Positions 17,689-28,905 of a DNA stretch of 64,000 bases are shown piece by piece. The notes under the pieces are model-generated. The model was given only the letters and a program-made list of their open reading frames with translations. It was not told where the DNA came from and searched no databases. The translations under genes were made by a program, and so were the position numbers. Origin of the DNA: Streptomyces sp. SJL17-4. GTDB lineage: Bacteria; Actinomycetota; Actinomycetes; Streptomycetales; Streptomycetaceae. Each line of letters begins with the position of its first letter. Position 1 is the stretch's first letter. The DNA lies in NCBI RefSeq assembly GCF_036826855.1, contig NZ_CP104578.1, forward strand, positions 4,747,501 to 4,811,500, written 5' to 3'.

Positions 17689-18708
17689 ATGGGTCCCCAT
17701 CCTGCGGTCGCGGCGATACGCCTGGCGGTCCGCCGCGTACTCCACGACGTTCTCACCGAGCACCAGACCGACCCCGCCCCCGCACGCGACGCACACACCC
17801 CCCTCGTGCTCGTCGCCTGCTCCGGAGGCGCCGACTCCATGGCGCTCGCCTCCGCCCTCGCCTTCGAGGCCCGCAAGCTTCCCGTGCGCGCCGGCGGCAT
17901 CACCGTCGACCACGGGCTCCAGGACGGCTCCGACACCCGCGCGGGCGAGGTCGTCGCCCGCATGACCGCCCTCGGCCTCACCCCCTCAGAGGCCGTCGCC
18001 GTCACCGTCGGCCGCGAAGGAGGCCCCGAGGCCGCCGCACGCGACGCGCGGTACGCGGCCCTCGACGCCGCCGCCGAGCGCCACGGAGCCGCCGCGATCC
18101 TCCTCGGCCACACCCGCGACGACCAAGCGGAAACCGTCCTGCTCGGGCTCGCCCGGGGCTCCGGCATCCGCTCGCTCTCCGGCATGGCCGCGATCTCCGG
18201 CGCCTCCGGCCGCTACCGGCGCCCCTTCCTCCAGCTCGACCGCCAGACCGTCCGCAAGGCCTGCGTCGCACAGGAACTCGCCGTCTGGGACGACCCCCAC
18301 AACAGCGACCCCGCCTACACCCGCTCCAGGCTCCGCCACGAGGGCCTCCCCGCCCTCGAGAAGGCCCTCGGCAAGGGCGTCGTCGAAGCCCTCGCCCGAA
18401 CGGCCCAGCTCTCCCGCGACGACGCCGACGCCCTCGACACCTGGGCCGCCGACGCCGAGACCCGCGTACGCGACGAGGCGGGCGCCCTGGAGTGCGCCAA
18501 GCTCTACGGCCTGCCCCCCGCCGTACGCCGCCGCGTCCTGCGCCGCGCCGTCATCGCCGAGGGCGCACCCGCCGGCTCCCTCTTCGCCCGCCACATCGAA
18601 GAAGTCGACCGGCTCATCACCGGCTGGCGCGGCCAAGGGGCCATCAACCTGCCCGGCCGCGTCGAAGCCCGCCGCCAGGGTGGCAGACTGGTCATCCGGC
18701 AAGGCTGA
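17689..18708 (+). CDS. tilS: tRNA(Ile)-lysidine synthetase
   Basis: A 339-aa enzyme that attaches lysine to C34 of the CAU-anticodon isoleucine tRNA, so that it reads AUA. The PP-loop ATP motif SGGADS begins at residue 45. The family segments [32 protein letters not shown] and [16 protein letters not shown] are present, with the TilS C-terminal region after about residue 230. It is followed by hpt after 17 bases, a gene pair conserved in many bacteria. Confidence 0.95.
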   Translation: MGPHPAVAAIRLAVRRVLHDVLTEHQTDPAPARDAHTPLVLVACSGGADSMALASALAFEARKLPVRAGGITVDHGLQDGSDTRAGEVVARMTALGLTPSEAVAVTVGREGGPEAAARDARYAALDAAAERHGAAAILLGHTRDDQAETVLLGLARGSGIRSLSGMAAISGASGRYRRPFLQLDRQTVRKACVAQELAVWDDPHNSDPAYTRSRLRHEGLPALEKALGKGVVEALARTAQLSRDDADALDTWAADAETRVRDEAGALECAKLYGLPPAVRRRVLRRAVIAEGAPAGSLFARHIEEVDRLITGWRGQGAINLPGRVEARRQGGRLVIRQG

Positions 18709-18725
18709 CGCACGCTGCAACGAAA

Positions 18726-19289
18726 GTGACCCGGGTGAACGAGAAGGACATGGGCACCGACCTCCAGTCGGTGCTCATCACCAAGGAAGAGATCGACGCC
18801 AAGCTGGCAGAGCTGGCCGCGAAGATCGACGCGGAATACGCGGGCAAGGACCTGCTCATCGTCGGCGTCCTCAAGGGCGCGGTGATGGTGATGGCGGATC
18901 TGGCTCGCGCCCTTTCCACTCCCGTCACCATGGACTGGATGGCCGTGTCCTCCTACGGCGCCGGCACCCAGTCCTCGGGCGTCGTCAGGATCCTCAAGGA
19001 CCTCGACACCGACATCAAGGGCAAGCACGTCCTGATCGTCGAGGACATCATCGACTCCGGCCTGACCCTGTCCTGGCTCCTGTCGAACCTCGGCTCGCGC
19101 GAGCCCGCCTCCCTCGAGGTCTGCACGCTGCTGCGCAAGCCCGAGGCCGCGAAGGTCGCGATCGACGTCAAGTGGATCGGTTTCGACATCCCCAACGAGT
19201 TCGTCGTGGGCTACGGCCTCGACTACGCCGAGAAGTACCGGAACCTTCCGTTCGTCGGCACGCTCGCCCCGCACGTCTACGGCGGCTGA
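18726..19289 (+). CDS. hpt: Hypoxanthine phosphoribosyltransferase
   Basis: A 187-aa purine-salvage enzyme that joins hypoxanthine or guanine to PRPP. The PRPP loop is [25 protein letters not shown] and the [23 protein letters not shown] end match type I enzymes. Two in-frame GTG starts lie at 18726 and 18735. It follows tilS closely and precedes ftsH, the classical tilS-hpt-ftsH order. Confidence 0.95.
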   Translation: MTRVNEKDMGTDLQSVLITKEEIDAKLAELAAKIDAEYAGKDLLIVGVLKGAVMVMADLARALSTPVTMDWMAVSSYGAGTQSSGVVRILKDLDTDIKGKHVLIVEDIIDSGLTLSWLLSNLGSREPASLEVCTLLRKPEAAKVAIDVKWIGFDIPNEFVVGYGLDYAEKYRNLPFVGTLAPHVYGG

Positions 19290-19473
19290 CCGCCCCCGGC
19301 GACGGACCCGCTGTACGGGGAACCCGCACCGCCTTCCCCCCGTTGAACCATGGGAAGGCGGTCGCGGGCGACGATGCTGAGGTACCGTCCGAAGAACAGC
19401 TTTTTCACACAGCAGCTCTCACAGCAGCATTTTCCTACGGGCAGGAGGGACGGGGCGTTCTCGCTCCGTATGG

Positions 19474-21492
<2,019 letters not shown>

Positions 21493-21513
21493 CTGCTCCA
21501 CCCCGGAATGGCT

Positions 21514-21551
21514 GCCGCGCCCCCACAGGTTCTAGCCTGTGGGGGCGCGGC
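21514..21551. terminator. Perfect 16-bp hairpin after ftsH
   Basis: Bases 21514-21529 pair perfectly with 21536-21551 across the loop TTCTAG, followed by ATTTC. It begins 22 bases after the ftsH stop and separates ftsH from folE, whose start is at 21590. A folE promoter must therefore be very near or within this hairpin, unless read-through occurs. Confidence 0.8.
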
Positions 21552-21589
21552 ATTTCGCGCACATCAGTCAGACGGAACGAGGCACAGAG

Positions 21590-22198
21590 ATGACCGACCC
21601 GGTGACGCTGGACGGCGAGGGCACGATCGGCGATTTCGACGAGAAGCGCGCCGAAGCGGCCGTACGCGAGCTCCTCATCGCGGTCGGCGAGGACCCGGAC
21701 CGCGAGGGGCTTCGGGAGACGCCGGGGCGGGTGGCTCGGGCGTACAGGGAGCTTTTCGCGGGGCTGCGGCAGACACCCGAGGAAGTGCTCACGACGACGT
21801 TCGACCTCGGTCACGACGAGATGGTCCTCGTGAAGGACATCGAACTGACGTCCATGTGTGAACATCATTTGCTCGTATTCCATGGCGTAGCCCACATTGG
21901 CTATATTCCGGCCGAATCAGGCAAAATCACCGGCCTGTCGAAGCTGGCGCGCCTGGTTGACGTCTTCGCTCGCCGCCCCCAGGTGCAGGAGCGTCTGACG
22001 ACGCAGATCGCCGACTCGCTGATGGAGATCCTGGAGGCGCGTGGTGCGATCGTCGTGATCGAGGCCGAGCACATGTGCATGTCTCTACGCGGAGTCCGCA
22101 AGCCGGGCGCGAAGACGACGACCTCGGCGGTACGAGGTCAACTTCGTGACGCTACTACACGCGCTGAGGCTATGTCCCTGATATTGGCCCGCTCGTAG
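21590..22198 (+). CDS. folE: GTP cyclohydrolase I
   Basis: A 202-aa enzyme that turns GTP into dihydroneopterin triphosphate, the first step of folate synthesis. Zinc ligands are in [11 protein letters not shown] and the later [14 protein letters not shown]; the [27 protein letters not shown] segment is diagnostic. ATG at 21590 is used. Downstream, two accessory-looking genes separate it from the folKB and folP genes, which run on the opposite strand. Confidence 0.96.
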   Translation: MTDPVTLDGEGTIGDFDEKRAEAAVRELLIAVGEDPDREGLRETPGRVARAYRELFAGLRQTPEEVLTTTFDLGHDEMVLVKDIELTSMCEHHLLVFHGVAHIGYIPAESGKITGLSKLARLVDVFARRPQVQERLTTQIADSLMEILEARGAIVVIEAEHMCMSLRGVRKPGAKTTTSAVRGQLRDATTRAEAMSLILARS

Positions 22199-22263
22199 CG
22201 GACTGCCCGCCTTGCTCCATACCGTCCGGATCAGTGGAGTTGATCGCTGATCAAGGGGGCGGT

Positions 22264-23256
22264 ATGGGGTACGGACCGACCAGCAAGATGCTGGTCAATC
22301 TGGTGGACGGCTGCACGCAGGCCAAGAAGGTGGTGCCGGGCAGCGCGATGTGGACGCTGGACGGCGACCGGACGGTGCAGACCACGGTCGTGGACGTCTC
22401 GGCGGTGAAGGCGCGCGCCGCCGTCGACGTGGTCACGGACCACATGACGTTCTCCGCCAGTCCGGATCTGCTGCTGGCCACGCCGGACGGCTGGACGCAC
22501 GCGGCGGACGTGGCGGGGAAGACGGTCGCCTGGACGCACGCGCGGAAGCTGTGCCGGGAGCGGCTGACGATCAGGCCCGGGTACGAGTTCGGCTACTTCA
22601 TCGGCGCCACGTGTGCCGACGGCACGGTGGGCAAGAACTACGTGTCGCTGGTCGTGAACGAGGAGTACTTCGCGGCCCGGTACGCGACCGCGCTGACGGC
22701 CTGTACCGGACTCCCGGCCCGCCTTGAGGCGGTGACCCGGCCGTCCGGCTATCTGAAGCGGGACCTGCCGGGTTTCCGCGTGCGAGTGGTCTCCTCGTAC
22801 CTCTCCGACGCGCTGCGGCACTACGCGGGTGGGGATGCCCATCACTTGCGCCAGGCGTTTCCGCGTGTGGTTCTGCGGGACATCGATACCTTCGACGGGT
22901 TCCTCGACGGGTACATCGAGGGGGACGGATGCCGTGCCAAGGGTCAGGGAGGCTGCCATGTCGTCAGTGCGAACGTTCCGTTCCTGGAGGAGCTGGCACA
23001 GATCATCGGAGCTCGGTTCACACCGCCGAAGCGAGGGCTGCGCTCACAGCTCTACGTGACGGACGGCTGGGCCGGCCGGGGCACTTTCGCCCCCGAAGAG
23101 CACCCCCTCGACCCGCCCGAGTCCTCCTGGATCAAGGTCCAAGAGGTCCGCCCCCGCCCCGCCCTGGGTACCAAGCCCTTCACCTTCTACGGCTACCGGC
23201 TCGCCCCGTACCCCACCTTCCTGGTGAACGGGCACCTCGTGCGCGAGCCCTGGTAG
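22264..23256 (+). CDS. Free-standing intein-derived LAGLIDADG (homing endonuclease-like) protein
   Basis: A 330-aa protein built like an intein but without a host protein. Residues 23-95 resemble the N-terminal Hint half: PGSAMWTLDG is like block A, and SASPDLLLATPDGW then ADVAGKTVAW are like block B. Two dodecapeptide motifs follow: FGYFIGATCADG (109-120) and GFLDGYIEGDG (212-222). The end FYGYRLAPYPTFLVNGHLV matches block F/G. The splicing residues look lost: no Cys opens block A, block B His is replaced, and the terminal His-Asn is Arg-Glu. Splicing is therefore unlikely; DNA binding or cutting may persist. ATG at 22264 has AAGGGGG upstream. Confidence 0.75.
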   Translation: MGYGPTSKMLVNLVDGCTQAKKVVPGSAMWTLDGDRTVQTTVVDVSAVKARAAVDVVTDHMTFSASPDLLLATPDGWTHAADVAGKTVAWTHARKLCRERLTIRPGYEFGYFIGATCADGTVGKNYVSLVVNEEYFAARYATALTACTGLPARLEAVTRPSGYLKRDLPGFRVRVVSSYLSDALRHYAGGDAHHLRQAFPRVVLRDIDTFDGFLDGYIEGDGCRAKGQGGCHVVSANVPFLEELAQIIGARFTPPKRGLRSQLYVTDGWAGRGTFAPEEHPLDPPESSWIKVQEVRPRPALGTKPFTFYGYRLAPYPTFLVNGHLVREPW

Positions 23257-23311
23257 GGCCAGAGCCGGGCCCGGGAGCAGAGGTGGCAGCGGAGGCGGTT
23301 AGCCTGCGCGG

Positions 23312-23842
23312 ATGATCGAGACGTTCGGCGGCGACCGCCACTTTCCTGACGCGCTGGCCGCTGTCGCCCGGGTCGAGTTCGTCTACGGCGAAGAGGGCGA
23401 GGGTGTCGACTTCGAGCCGTACGACGCCTTCGACTCCGCCGAGGAGACCACCGACTGGCTACGGCACTGGACCGGCAACCACGCGCTCGATGGCGGTGAC
23501 TACCGCGTCTTCGGGCAGGACGGGACCGGCGGTCTCGCGGCGATCTGGCGTGTGCGGCCGGGGCAGCCGCTTGTCGAGCAGCCTGTGGTGTTCATGGGGT
23601 CGGAGGGCGAGCGCGGCGTGGTCGCCGGGAATGTGTCCGACTTCCTGTGGGTGCTGGCCGACGGCTTCGGGCCGATGGAGGCCGCTCTGTACGTGGAGCG
23701 GGAGGCGCGCCCGGATGCGGACCTGGCCGATCTGGCCGGGCGGTACGCGACCACGCCGCGCCGGGCCGCCCGGGAAATCGTCAGCGAGGCGCAGGCCGAG
23801 TTCGCGAGTTTCTCCGAGGATCTCGACGAGCTCTGCCGCTGA
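23312..23842 (+). CDS. Probable SUKH (SMI1/KNR4-like) family protein
   Basis: A 176-aa acidic soluble protein. The stretch VVFMGSEGERGVVAGNVSDFLWVLADGFGP resembles the late strand-helix part of SUKH/SMI1-KNR4 domains, where a GS-G element leads into a helix starting with DFL. SUKH proteins are common immunity proteins against secreted toxins and also occur as cytoplasmic regulators. I could not confirm the N-terminal SUKH signature (residues 1-60), so this is a moderate call. It starts 55 bases after the intein-like gene, in the same direction. Confidence 0.5.
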   Translation: MIETFGGDRHFPDALAAVARVEFVYGEEGEGVDFEPYDAFDSAEETTDWLRHWTGNHALDGGDYRVFGQDGTGGLAAIWRVRPGQPLVEQPVVFMGSEGERGVVAGNVSDFLWVLADGFGPMEAALYVEREARPDADLADLAGRYATTPRRAAREIVSEAQAEFASFSEDLDELCR

Positions 23843-23873
23843 GCGCGGGAGACCTCGCCGGACAGGGAACTAG

Positions 23874-24365
23874 CTAGACCCGGGCCTTGCCCGGGTTCTC
23901 GTCGTCGTTCTCGGGGTCTTCCGGGAGTTTGCAGACGCGCTCCAGGAAGAGGGCGGCCGCGATGACGGCGATGCCCGCCGCCACCGAGAAGGCCGCGTAG
24001 AGGGCCTGGTCGCGGCGGGCCGGGACGTCGAGGGAGCCGAGGAGGAAGACGCCCGTGCCGCCGTACATGCCGGCGACGAGGGCGGCGACCAGGGCGCTCG
24101 CCTGGCCGAAGACCACCGCGCGGGCCGCCATCAGGGGCTCGACGCCCTTGGCGCCGGGGCGGCGCTCGCGCTGGGCCTTGAGGCGGGCGCGGATCGAGAG
24201 GGCGGTCGCGGTGAGGACCACCGCGATCACGGCCAGGACGATGGGCGCGGCGATCGGCACGCTGGGGAGGGTGCCGACCGTGTCCCAGAGCCGGGCGGCA
24301 CCCCAGGAGAGGATGCCGGCGACGAGGAACAGTCCGGCGAGCACCTTCAGCCGCAGTTGTTTCAC
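23874..24365 (-). CDS. DUF3180 membrane protein
   Basis: A 163-aa protein with four predicted membrane helices (about residues 7-25, 38-57, 88-105 and 124-142) and a charged C-terminus. DUF3180 is an actinobacterial family of unknown function usually found right after folK, as here. It begins 64 bases downstream of the folK stop on the same strand. Confidence 0.88.
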   Translation of the reverse strand: MKQLRLKVLAGLFLVAGILSWGAARLWDTVGTLPSVPIAAPIVLAVIAVVLTATALSIRARLKAQRERRPGAKGVEPLMAARAVVFGQASALVAALVAGMYGGTGVFLLGSLDVPARRDQALYAAFSVAAGIAVIAAALFLERVCKLPEDPENDDENPGKARV

Positions 24366-24429
24366 CGGGGTTCCTTCGCGTGGTCGTCGTCGGTCGTCGT
24401 CGTGGGCGGTCTGCCACGAAGCGTAACGA

Positions 24430-25029
24430 CTACTCGGGCAGACGGAGTTCCAGGTCGGCGCGGCGGGCGATGCCCTGGTCGCCGAGGGAGGTGAGCAGCG
24501 CGGCGACGGCGCCGTGGCCGGGGAGCTGAGCCTCGGGGTCCACGTCGTGCCAGGGGGCGAGGACGAAGGCGCGCTGGTGGGCGCGGGGGTGCGGGAGGGT
24601 GAGGACGGGGTCCTCGGAGATCACGTCCGCGTAGGCGACGATGTCGACGTCGATGGTGCGGGCGCCCCAGTGCTCCTCGCGGACGCGGTGGAAGGCCTCC
24701 TCGACGGCGTGGGCCCGCTCCAGGAGGGAGGAGGGCGGCAGGGTCGTCTTCACGAGCGCGACGGCGTTGAAGTACGCGGGCTGGGTGCCGGGCTCGACGC
24801 CCCAGGGCTCCGTCTCGTACACGGGGGAGACGGCCTTGACCCGGAGGCCGGGGGTGTCCGCGAGGGCGTCGACGGCGCCCTGGAGGGTCTCCAGGCGGTT
24901 GCCGAGGTTGGCGCCGAGGGCCACGACGGCCCAGCGGGGGTTGGACAGCGTCGTGTCGGCGGCGTCGACGGTCGCGACGACGGAGGCCGGTACGGGCTGG
25001 ACGGTGGGGTCGCTCTGCGTCGGCTTCAT
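24430..25029 (-). CDS. folK: 6-hydroxymethyl-7,8-dihydropterin pyrophosphokinase
   Basis: A 199-aa folate enzyme that transfers pyrophosphate from ATP to hydroxymethyl-dihydropterin. Signatures are LGANLGNR, VYETEPWG, AYFNAVALV, the ATP/Mg2+ motif WGARTIDVDIV and LPHPRAHQRAFVL. The first 30 residues are an actinobacterial extension. ATG at 25029 overlaps the folB stop as ATGA, so the two are coupled. Confidence 0.95.
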   Translation of the reverse strand: MKPTQSDPTVQPVPASVVATVDAADTTLSNPRWAVVALGANLGNRLETLQGAVDALADTPGLRVKAVSPVYETEPWGVEPGTQPAYFNAVALVKTTLPPSSLLERAHAVEEAFHRVREEHWGARTIDVDIVAYADVISEDPVLTLPHPRAHQRAFVLAPWHDVDPEAQLPGHGAVAALLTSLGDQGIARRADLELRLPE

Positions 25030-25385
25030 CGTCGGCTCCGGGTGATCGTGATGGTCACGTCGTCGAACGGCACGGTGATGGGCGCGTCCGGTTTGTGGAC
25101 GACGACCTCCACCTCTTGTACCCCGGCGTGGCTGAGGCATTGCTGGGCGATGCGCTCGGCGAGCGTTTCGATGAGGTCGACGGGCTCGCCCTGGACGACG
25201 TCGACGACCTCTTCGGCGACGATCCCGTAGTGCACGGTCTTCGTCAGGTCGTCGTCGGCGGCCGCCGGGCGGGTGTCCAGGCCGAGGACCAGGTCCACGA
25301 TGAAGGTCTGGCCCTCCTCGCGCTCCTTGGGGAAGACGCCGTGATGGCCCCGGGCCTTGAGGCCGCGCAGCGCGACACGATCCAC
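25026..25385 (-). CDS. folB: Dihydroneopterin aldolase
   Basis: A 119-aa enzyme that cleaves dihydroneopterin to hydroxymethyl-dihydropterin and glycolaldehyde. Family marks are LRGLKARGHHGVFPKEREEGQ, the DLTKTVHYG segment, LIETLAERIA and VVVHKPDAPI (catalytic Lys). GTG at 25385 has AGGAG eight bases upstream; a second GTG at 25394 is too close to the ribosome site. Confidence 0.94.
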   Translation of the reverse strand: MDRVALRGLKARGHHGVFPKEREEGQTFIVDLVLGLDTRPAAADDDLTKTVHYGIVAEEVVDVVQGEPVDLIETLAERIAQQCLSHAGVQEVEVVVHKPDAPITVPFDDVTITITRSRR

Positions 25386-25530
25386 GCGAATCACTCCTGC
25401 TGTCGTAGTTCGGTGGCCACGCAGCCGGGTGCGGACGGCCGGGTGTCCGACATCGAATCTACCTGCGGGGACCGACAGCGCTTGCCTGCGGGGGGCCGTG
25501 GGCGGGTCCGGAGGGCGGGTGGCGGGGCGG

Positions 25531-25998
25531 TTACGGGGTGTCGCCGCCGGGCTCCTCGTCCGCTGTTTCCTCGGTCTCCGTGAGGACCGGGGAGGCGTGG
25601 TGGGACCAGATCCGCCAGCCGTCGGGTGTGTGGCGGAACACATTGGTGGCGACGACGAGCTGACCGACGAGGGGTCCCAGTTCGGCGCCGTCCTCGGCGG
25701 GGCCGCCGCTGAGGATGTTCTCGGTGCAGGTGACGACGGCGGTGCGGCCGGCGAGGGAGATGTTGAGGTCGGTGAGGAAGAACTGGATGTACTCGGTGTT
25801 CGCCATGATCAGCGCGTACGAGCGGAGCACCTCGCCGCGGCCGGTGAGGACGGGCCAGCCGGGGTGGACGCAGGTGATGGGGGTGGCGCCGTCGTCGAGC
25901 CAGAGCGCCGAGACGCCTTCGAAGTCGCCGGTCTCCATCGCCTCGTAGAAGGCGGTGTTGGCGGCTTCGACGGCCGCCTCGTCGGTGCCGCGGCTCAC
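25531..25998 (-). CDS. NTF2-fold (SnoaL-like) protein within the folate block
   Basis: A 155-aa cone-shaped NTF2-fold protein: an N-terminal helix (TAFYEAMETGDFEGVSALW), then WLDDGATPITCVHPGWPVLTGRGEVLRSY, and the strands LAGRTAVVTCTENI and WRIWSHHASPV. The GTG at 25998 overlaps the folP stop by four bases, so it is translated with folP. The family includes isomerases and cyclases but also many binding proteins. A folate-related role, such as handling an unstable pterin, is only inferred from position. Confidence 0.85.
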   Translation of the reverse strand: MSRGTDEAAVEAANTAFYEAMETGDFEGVSALWLDDGATPITCVHPGWPVLTGRGEVLRSYALIMANTEYIQFFLTDLNISLAGRTAVVTCTENILSGGPAEDGAELGPLVGQLVVATNVFRHTPDGWRIWSHHASPVLTETEETADEEPGGDTP

Positions 25999-26855
25999 GC
26001 GGCTCCCTCGACGGCGCGGGCGACCCGTACGGCGTCGGCGGTGGCCCGGACCTCGTGGACGCGGACGGCCCACGCGCCCGCGTGGGCGGCGAGGGCGGAG
26101 ACGGCGGCGGTGGCGGCGTCTCGTTCGCGCGCGGGCGGCGGTGCGGCGCCCTCGCGGGCGAGGACGTGGCCGAGGAAGCGCTTGCGGGAGGCGGCGACGA
26201 GGAGGGGGCGGCCGAGGGCGCGGAGTTCGGGGAGGTGGGCCACGAGGGCGAGGTCGTGGGGGGCGAGCTTGGCGAAGCCGAGGCCCGGGTCGACGACGAT
26301 GCGCTCGGGGTCGATGCCGCCGTCGACGACGGCCTCCAGGCGGGTGCGGAGTTCGCCGACGACCTCGGTGACGACGTCGTCGTACACGGCGAGGCTGTTC
26401 ATGTCCTGGCTGAATCCGCGCCAGTGCATGACGACGAAGGGGACCTCGGCGGCGGCGACGGCGGGGACCATGCCGGGGTCGGCGAGGCCGCCGCTGACGT
26501 CGTTGACGAGGAGGGCGCCGGCTTCGACGGCACGGGCGGCGACACGGGCGCGCATGGTGTCGACGGAGACGGTGACGCCTTCGGCGGCGAGGCCGCGGAC
26601 GACGGGGACGACGCGGCGGAGTTCCTCCTCCTCGTCGACGCGGCTGGCGCCGGGCCGGGTGGACTCGCCGCCGACGTCGACGAGGTCGGCGCCCTCGGCG
26701 ACGAGGTCGAGGCCGTGTTTGACGGCGGCCGTGGTGTCGAACCAGCGGCCGCCGTCGGAGAAGGAGTCGGGGGTCACGTTGACCACGCCCATGACCGCGC
26801 AGCGGTCCCACTCCGGCAGGCCCCGGGCCGTACCCCGGTCGATCGTCGTACTCAT
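25995..26855 (-). CDS. folP: Dihydropteroate synthase
   Basis: A 286-aa TIM-barrel enzyme that joins pABA to hydroxymethyl-dihydropterin pyrophosphate; it is the sulfonamide target. Signatures are MGVVNVTPDSFSDGG, DVGGESTRPGA, LLVNDVSGG and IVVDPGLGFAK. It is the first gene of the minus-strand set folP, NTF2-like, folB, folK, DUF3180. Confidence 0.95.
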   Translation of the reverse strand: MSTTIDRGTARGLPEWDRCAVMGVVNVTPDSFSDGGRWFDTTAAVKHGLDLVAEGADLVDVGGESTRPGASRVDEEEELRRVVPVVRGLAAEGVTVSVDTMRARVAARAVEAGALLVNDVSGGLADPGMVPAVAAAEVPFVVMHWRGFSQDMNSLAVYDDVVTEVVGELRTRLEAVVDGGIDPERIVVDPGLGFAKLAPHDLALVAHLPELRALGRPLLVAASRKRFLGHVLAREGAAPPPARERDAATAAVSALAAHAGAWAVRVHEVRATADAVRVARAVEGAA

Positions 26856-26883
26856 GTGTCCAGCGTAGGGCCCGGAGGCGGCT

Positions 26884-28740
26884 TCAGGCCGCCCGGACCT
26901 CGCGCTCCGAGGGGGCGGGGACGATGTGGGCGCAGGGGCGCGGGGCGGGGGCGGGGCGCCTGCGGGTGAAGGGGCGGGGCAGTGCGAGGTTCACGAAGCC
27001 CTCGGCCTGCATGGCGGCGAAGCCGATGCGGGGGAGGTCGCGGCTCTTGCGGTAGACGACGAAGCGGGGTTCCCAGCGGGGTCGGAACTTGGCGTTGAAC
27101 TTGTACAGCGACTCGATCTGGAACCAGCGGGAGAGGAAGACGAGGAGTCCGCGCCAGACGCGCAGGACGGGGCCGGCGCCGATCTTCTCGCCGCGGGCGA
27201 GGGCCGCGCGGAACATGGCGAAGTTGAGGGACACGCGCGCGATGCCGAGGCCGGGGGAGGCCTGGAGGGCGGCGACGATGAGGAGCTCGTTCATGCCGGG
27301 GTCGGCGGAGCGGTCGCGGCGCATGAGTTCGAGGGACATGCCGTCCGGTCCCCAGGGGACGAAGTGGATGATCGCCTTGAGGTCGCCGTAGGCGGAGTCG
27401 GCGGCGTGGTCGGTGTCGTCGCCCGCGTCGGTCTTGTGGGCGGTCGCTATCACGGCGTCTCCGTCGCCGGGGGCGCCGATGCGGCCGAGGGCCATGGAGA
27501 AGCCGCGTTCGGTGTCGGTGCCGCGCCAGTCGGCGGCGGCGCGGCGGACCTGTTCGAGTTCGGCGTCGTCGAGGTCACGGACGCGGCGGACCCGGGTGGT
27601 GTAGCCGTTGCGCTCGATGCGCTTGACCATCTGGCGGACGTTGCGCATGGCCCGTCCGGAGAGGGAGAAATCCGCGACGTCGACGACCGCCTCGTCGCCG
27701 AGTTCGAGGGCGTCGAGGCCGGTCTCGCGGGTCCAGACCTGGCCGCCGGTCTCGGAGCAGCCCATGACGGCGGGGGTCCAGGAGTGGGCCTTGGCCTCGT
27801 CCATGAAGCGTTCGATGGCGCCGGGCCAGGCCTCGACGTCGCCGATGGGGTCGCCGCTGGCGAGCATGACGCCGGAGACGACGCGGTAGCAGACGGCGGC
27901 CTTTCCGCTGGGGGAGAAGACGACGCCCTTGTCGCTGCGGAGCGCGAAGTGGCCGAGGGAGTCGCGGCTGCCGTGCTGGTCGAGGAGGGCGCGCAGCCGG
28001 ACCTCGTCCTCGTCGGTGAGCCGGGCCGCGGGGTGCTCGGGGCGGAAGGCGAGGTAGATGGTGGTGAGGGCGGTGAGCATGCCGAGCGCGCCGAGGGAGT
28101 AGCCGACGGTCCAGTCCACGCCGTTGCTGTAGCCGACGGGGCCTTCGACGCCGAACAGTCCGTAGAGGACGTGTTCGAGGCGGTCGGCGAGGCTGGGGCT
28201 GCCGATGACGCGGCGCGGGTGGGCGCTGACGATGACGAGGCCGAGGGCGATGGATCCGGCGCCCATGACGACGAAGTTGGCGAGGGCGCGCCAGCGGCTG
28301 CGCGGGTCGGGCAGGGCGGCGAACTCGCCGCGGTGGCGCAGGAGGAGCGCGAGGAGTACGAGGGAGAGGAGGGCGCCGAGGACGGAGTGGCGCCAGACGA
28401 ACTGGGCGACGGCGCCGAGGGGAAGGAGGACGACGGCGGCGCGCCAGGCGCGGCGCTTGTGCCGCTTGAGGCCGTGGGCGAGGAGCAGCAGGAGGACGCC
28501 GGCGCTGAGGGAGAGGGCGGCGGAGAGGGGGCCGAGGGTGCCGGGGAGGACCTCCGCCATGGCGTGCATCCGGCTGGCGCGGAAGCGGGGGAAGACGCCT
28601 GCGGCGATGTCGATGAGGCCGATCAGGGTGCAGGCGGTGCCGACGAGCGCGGGGACCTTCTCGGGGCGGGGGCCGCGGAGAATCCGGCGTACCCGAACCG
28701 GAACCAATCCTGATTTGTCCCCATCTACTGTGACAGACAT
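26884..28740 (-). CDS. MprF/LPG-synthetase-like membrane protein (DUF2156)
   Basis: A 618-aa protein. The N-terminal third holds about six to seven membrane helices (for example LVGTACTLIGLIDIAAG). The C-terminal cytosolic half (about residues 250-590) is a DUF2156 double-GNAT domain of the phosphatidylglycerol lysyltransferase type, with DALELGDEAVVDVADFSLSG, VRQMVKRIERNGYTTRVRR and the basic KFRPRWEPRFVVY end. Such enzymes move an amino acid from tRNA to a membrane lipid, lowering surface charge and raising resistance to cationic peptides. The lipid and amino acid are not known here. Confidence 0.88.
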   Translation of the reverse strand: MSVTVDGDKSGLVPVRVRRILRGPRPEKVPALVGTACTLIGLIDIAAGVFPRFRASRMHAMAEVLPGTLGPLSAALSLSAGVLLLLLAHGLKRHKRRAWRAAVVLLPLGAVAQFVWRHSVLGALLSLVLLALLLRHRGEFAALPDPRSRWRALANFVVMGAGSIALGLVIVSAHPRRVIGSPSLADRLEHVLYGLFGVEGPVGYSNGVDWTVGYSLGALGMLTALTTIYLAFRPEHPAARLTDEDEVRLRALLDQHGSRDSLGHFALRSDKGVVFSPSGKAAVCYRVVSGVMLASGDPIGDVEAWPGAIERFMDEAKAHSWTPAVMGCSETGGQVWTRETGLDALELGDEAVVDVADFSLSGRAMRNVRQMVKRIERNGYTTRVRRVRDLDDAELEQVRRAAADWRGTDTERGFSMALGRIGAPGDGDAVIATAHKTDAGDDTDHAADSAYGDLKAIIHFVPWGPDGMSLELMRRDRSADPGMNELLIVAALQASPGLGIARVSLNFAMFRAALARGEKIGAGPVLRVWRGLLVFLSRWFQIESLYKFNAKFRPRWEPRFVVYRKSRDLPRIGFAAMQAEGFVNLALPRPFTRRRPAPAPRPCAHIVPAPSEREVRAA

Positions 28741-28905
28741 GGCTTCCCGTGCTTCCCGTGGTCCTGCGAAGGGTCCTTGACTCCGGTCGGGCCCTGCGGC
28801 GCGTTCGGCGGGCCGTTCCGGGTGGTGCGCCTTCTAGGACGGAGCCGTGCGGGGTCGGGTTCATCGGTTCACAGGAAATTCTCAGAAAGAAGGCTCGGTC
28901 GTCCC

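Noticed and set aside
22264..23256. Active intein with splicing
   Set aside because: No host protein sequence surrounds it, and the likely Cys, His and Asn splicing residues are replaced.
26926..28713. Plus-strand ORF (595 aa) opposite the DUF2156 gene
   Set aside because: It is a GC-rich shadow with Gly/Glu/Ala-rich composition. The minus strand encodes a recognisable membrane acyltransferase-like protein.
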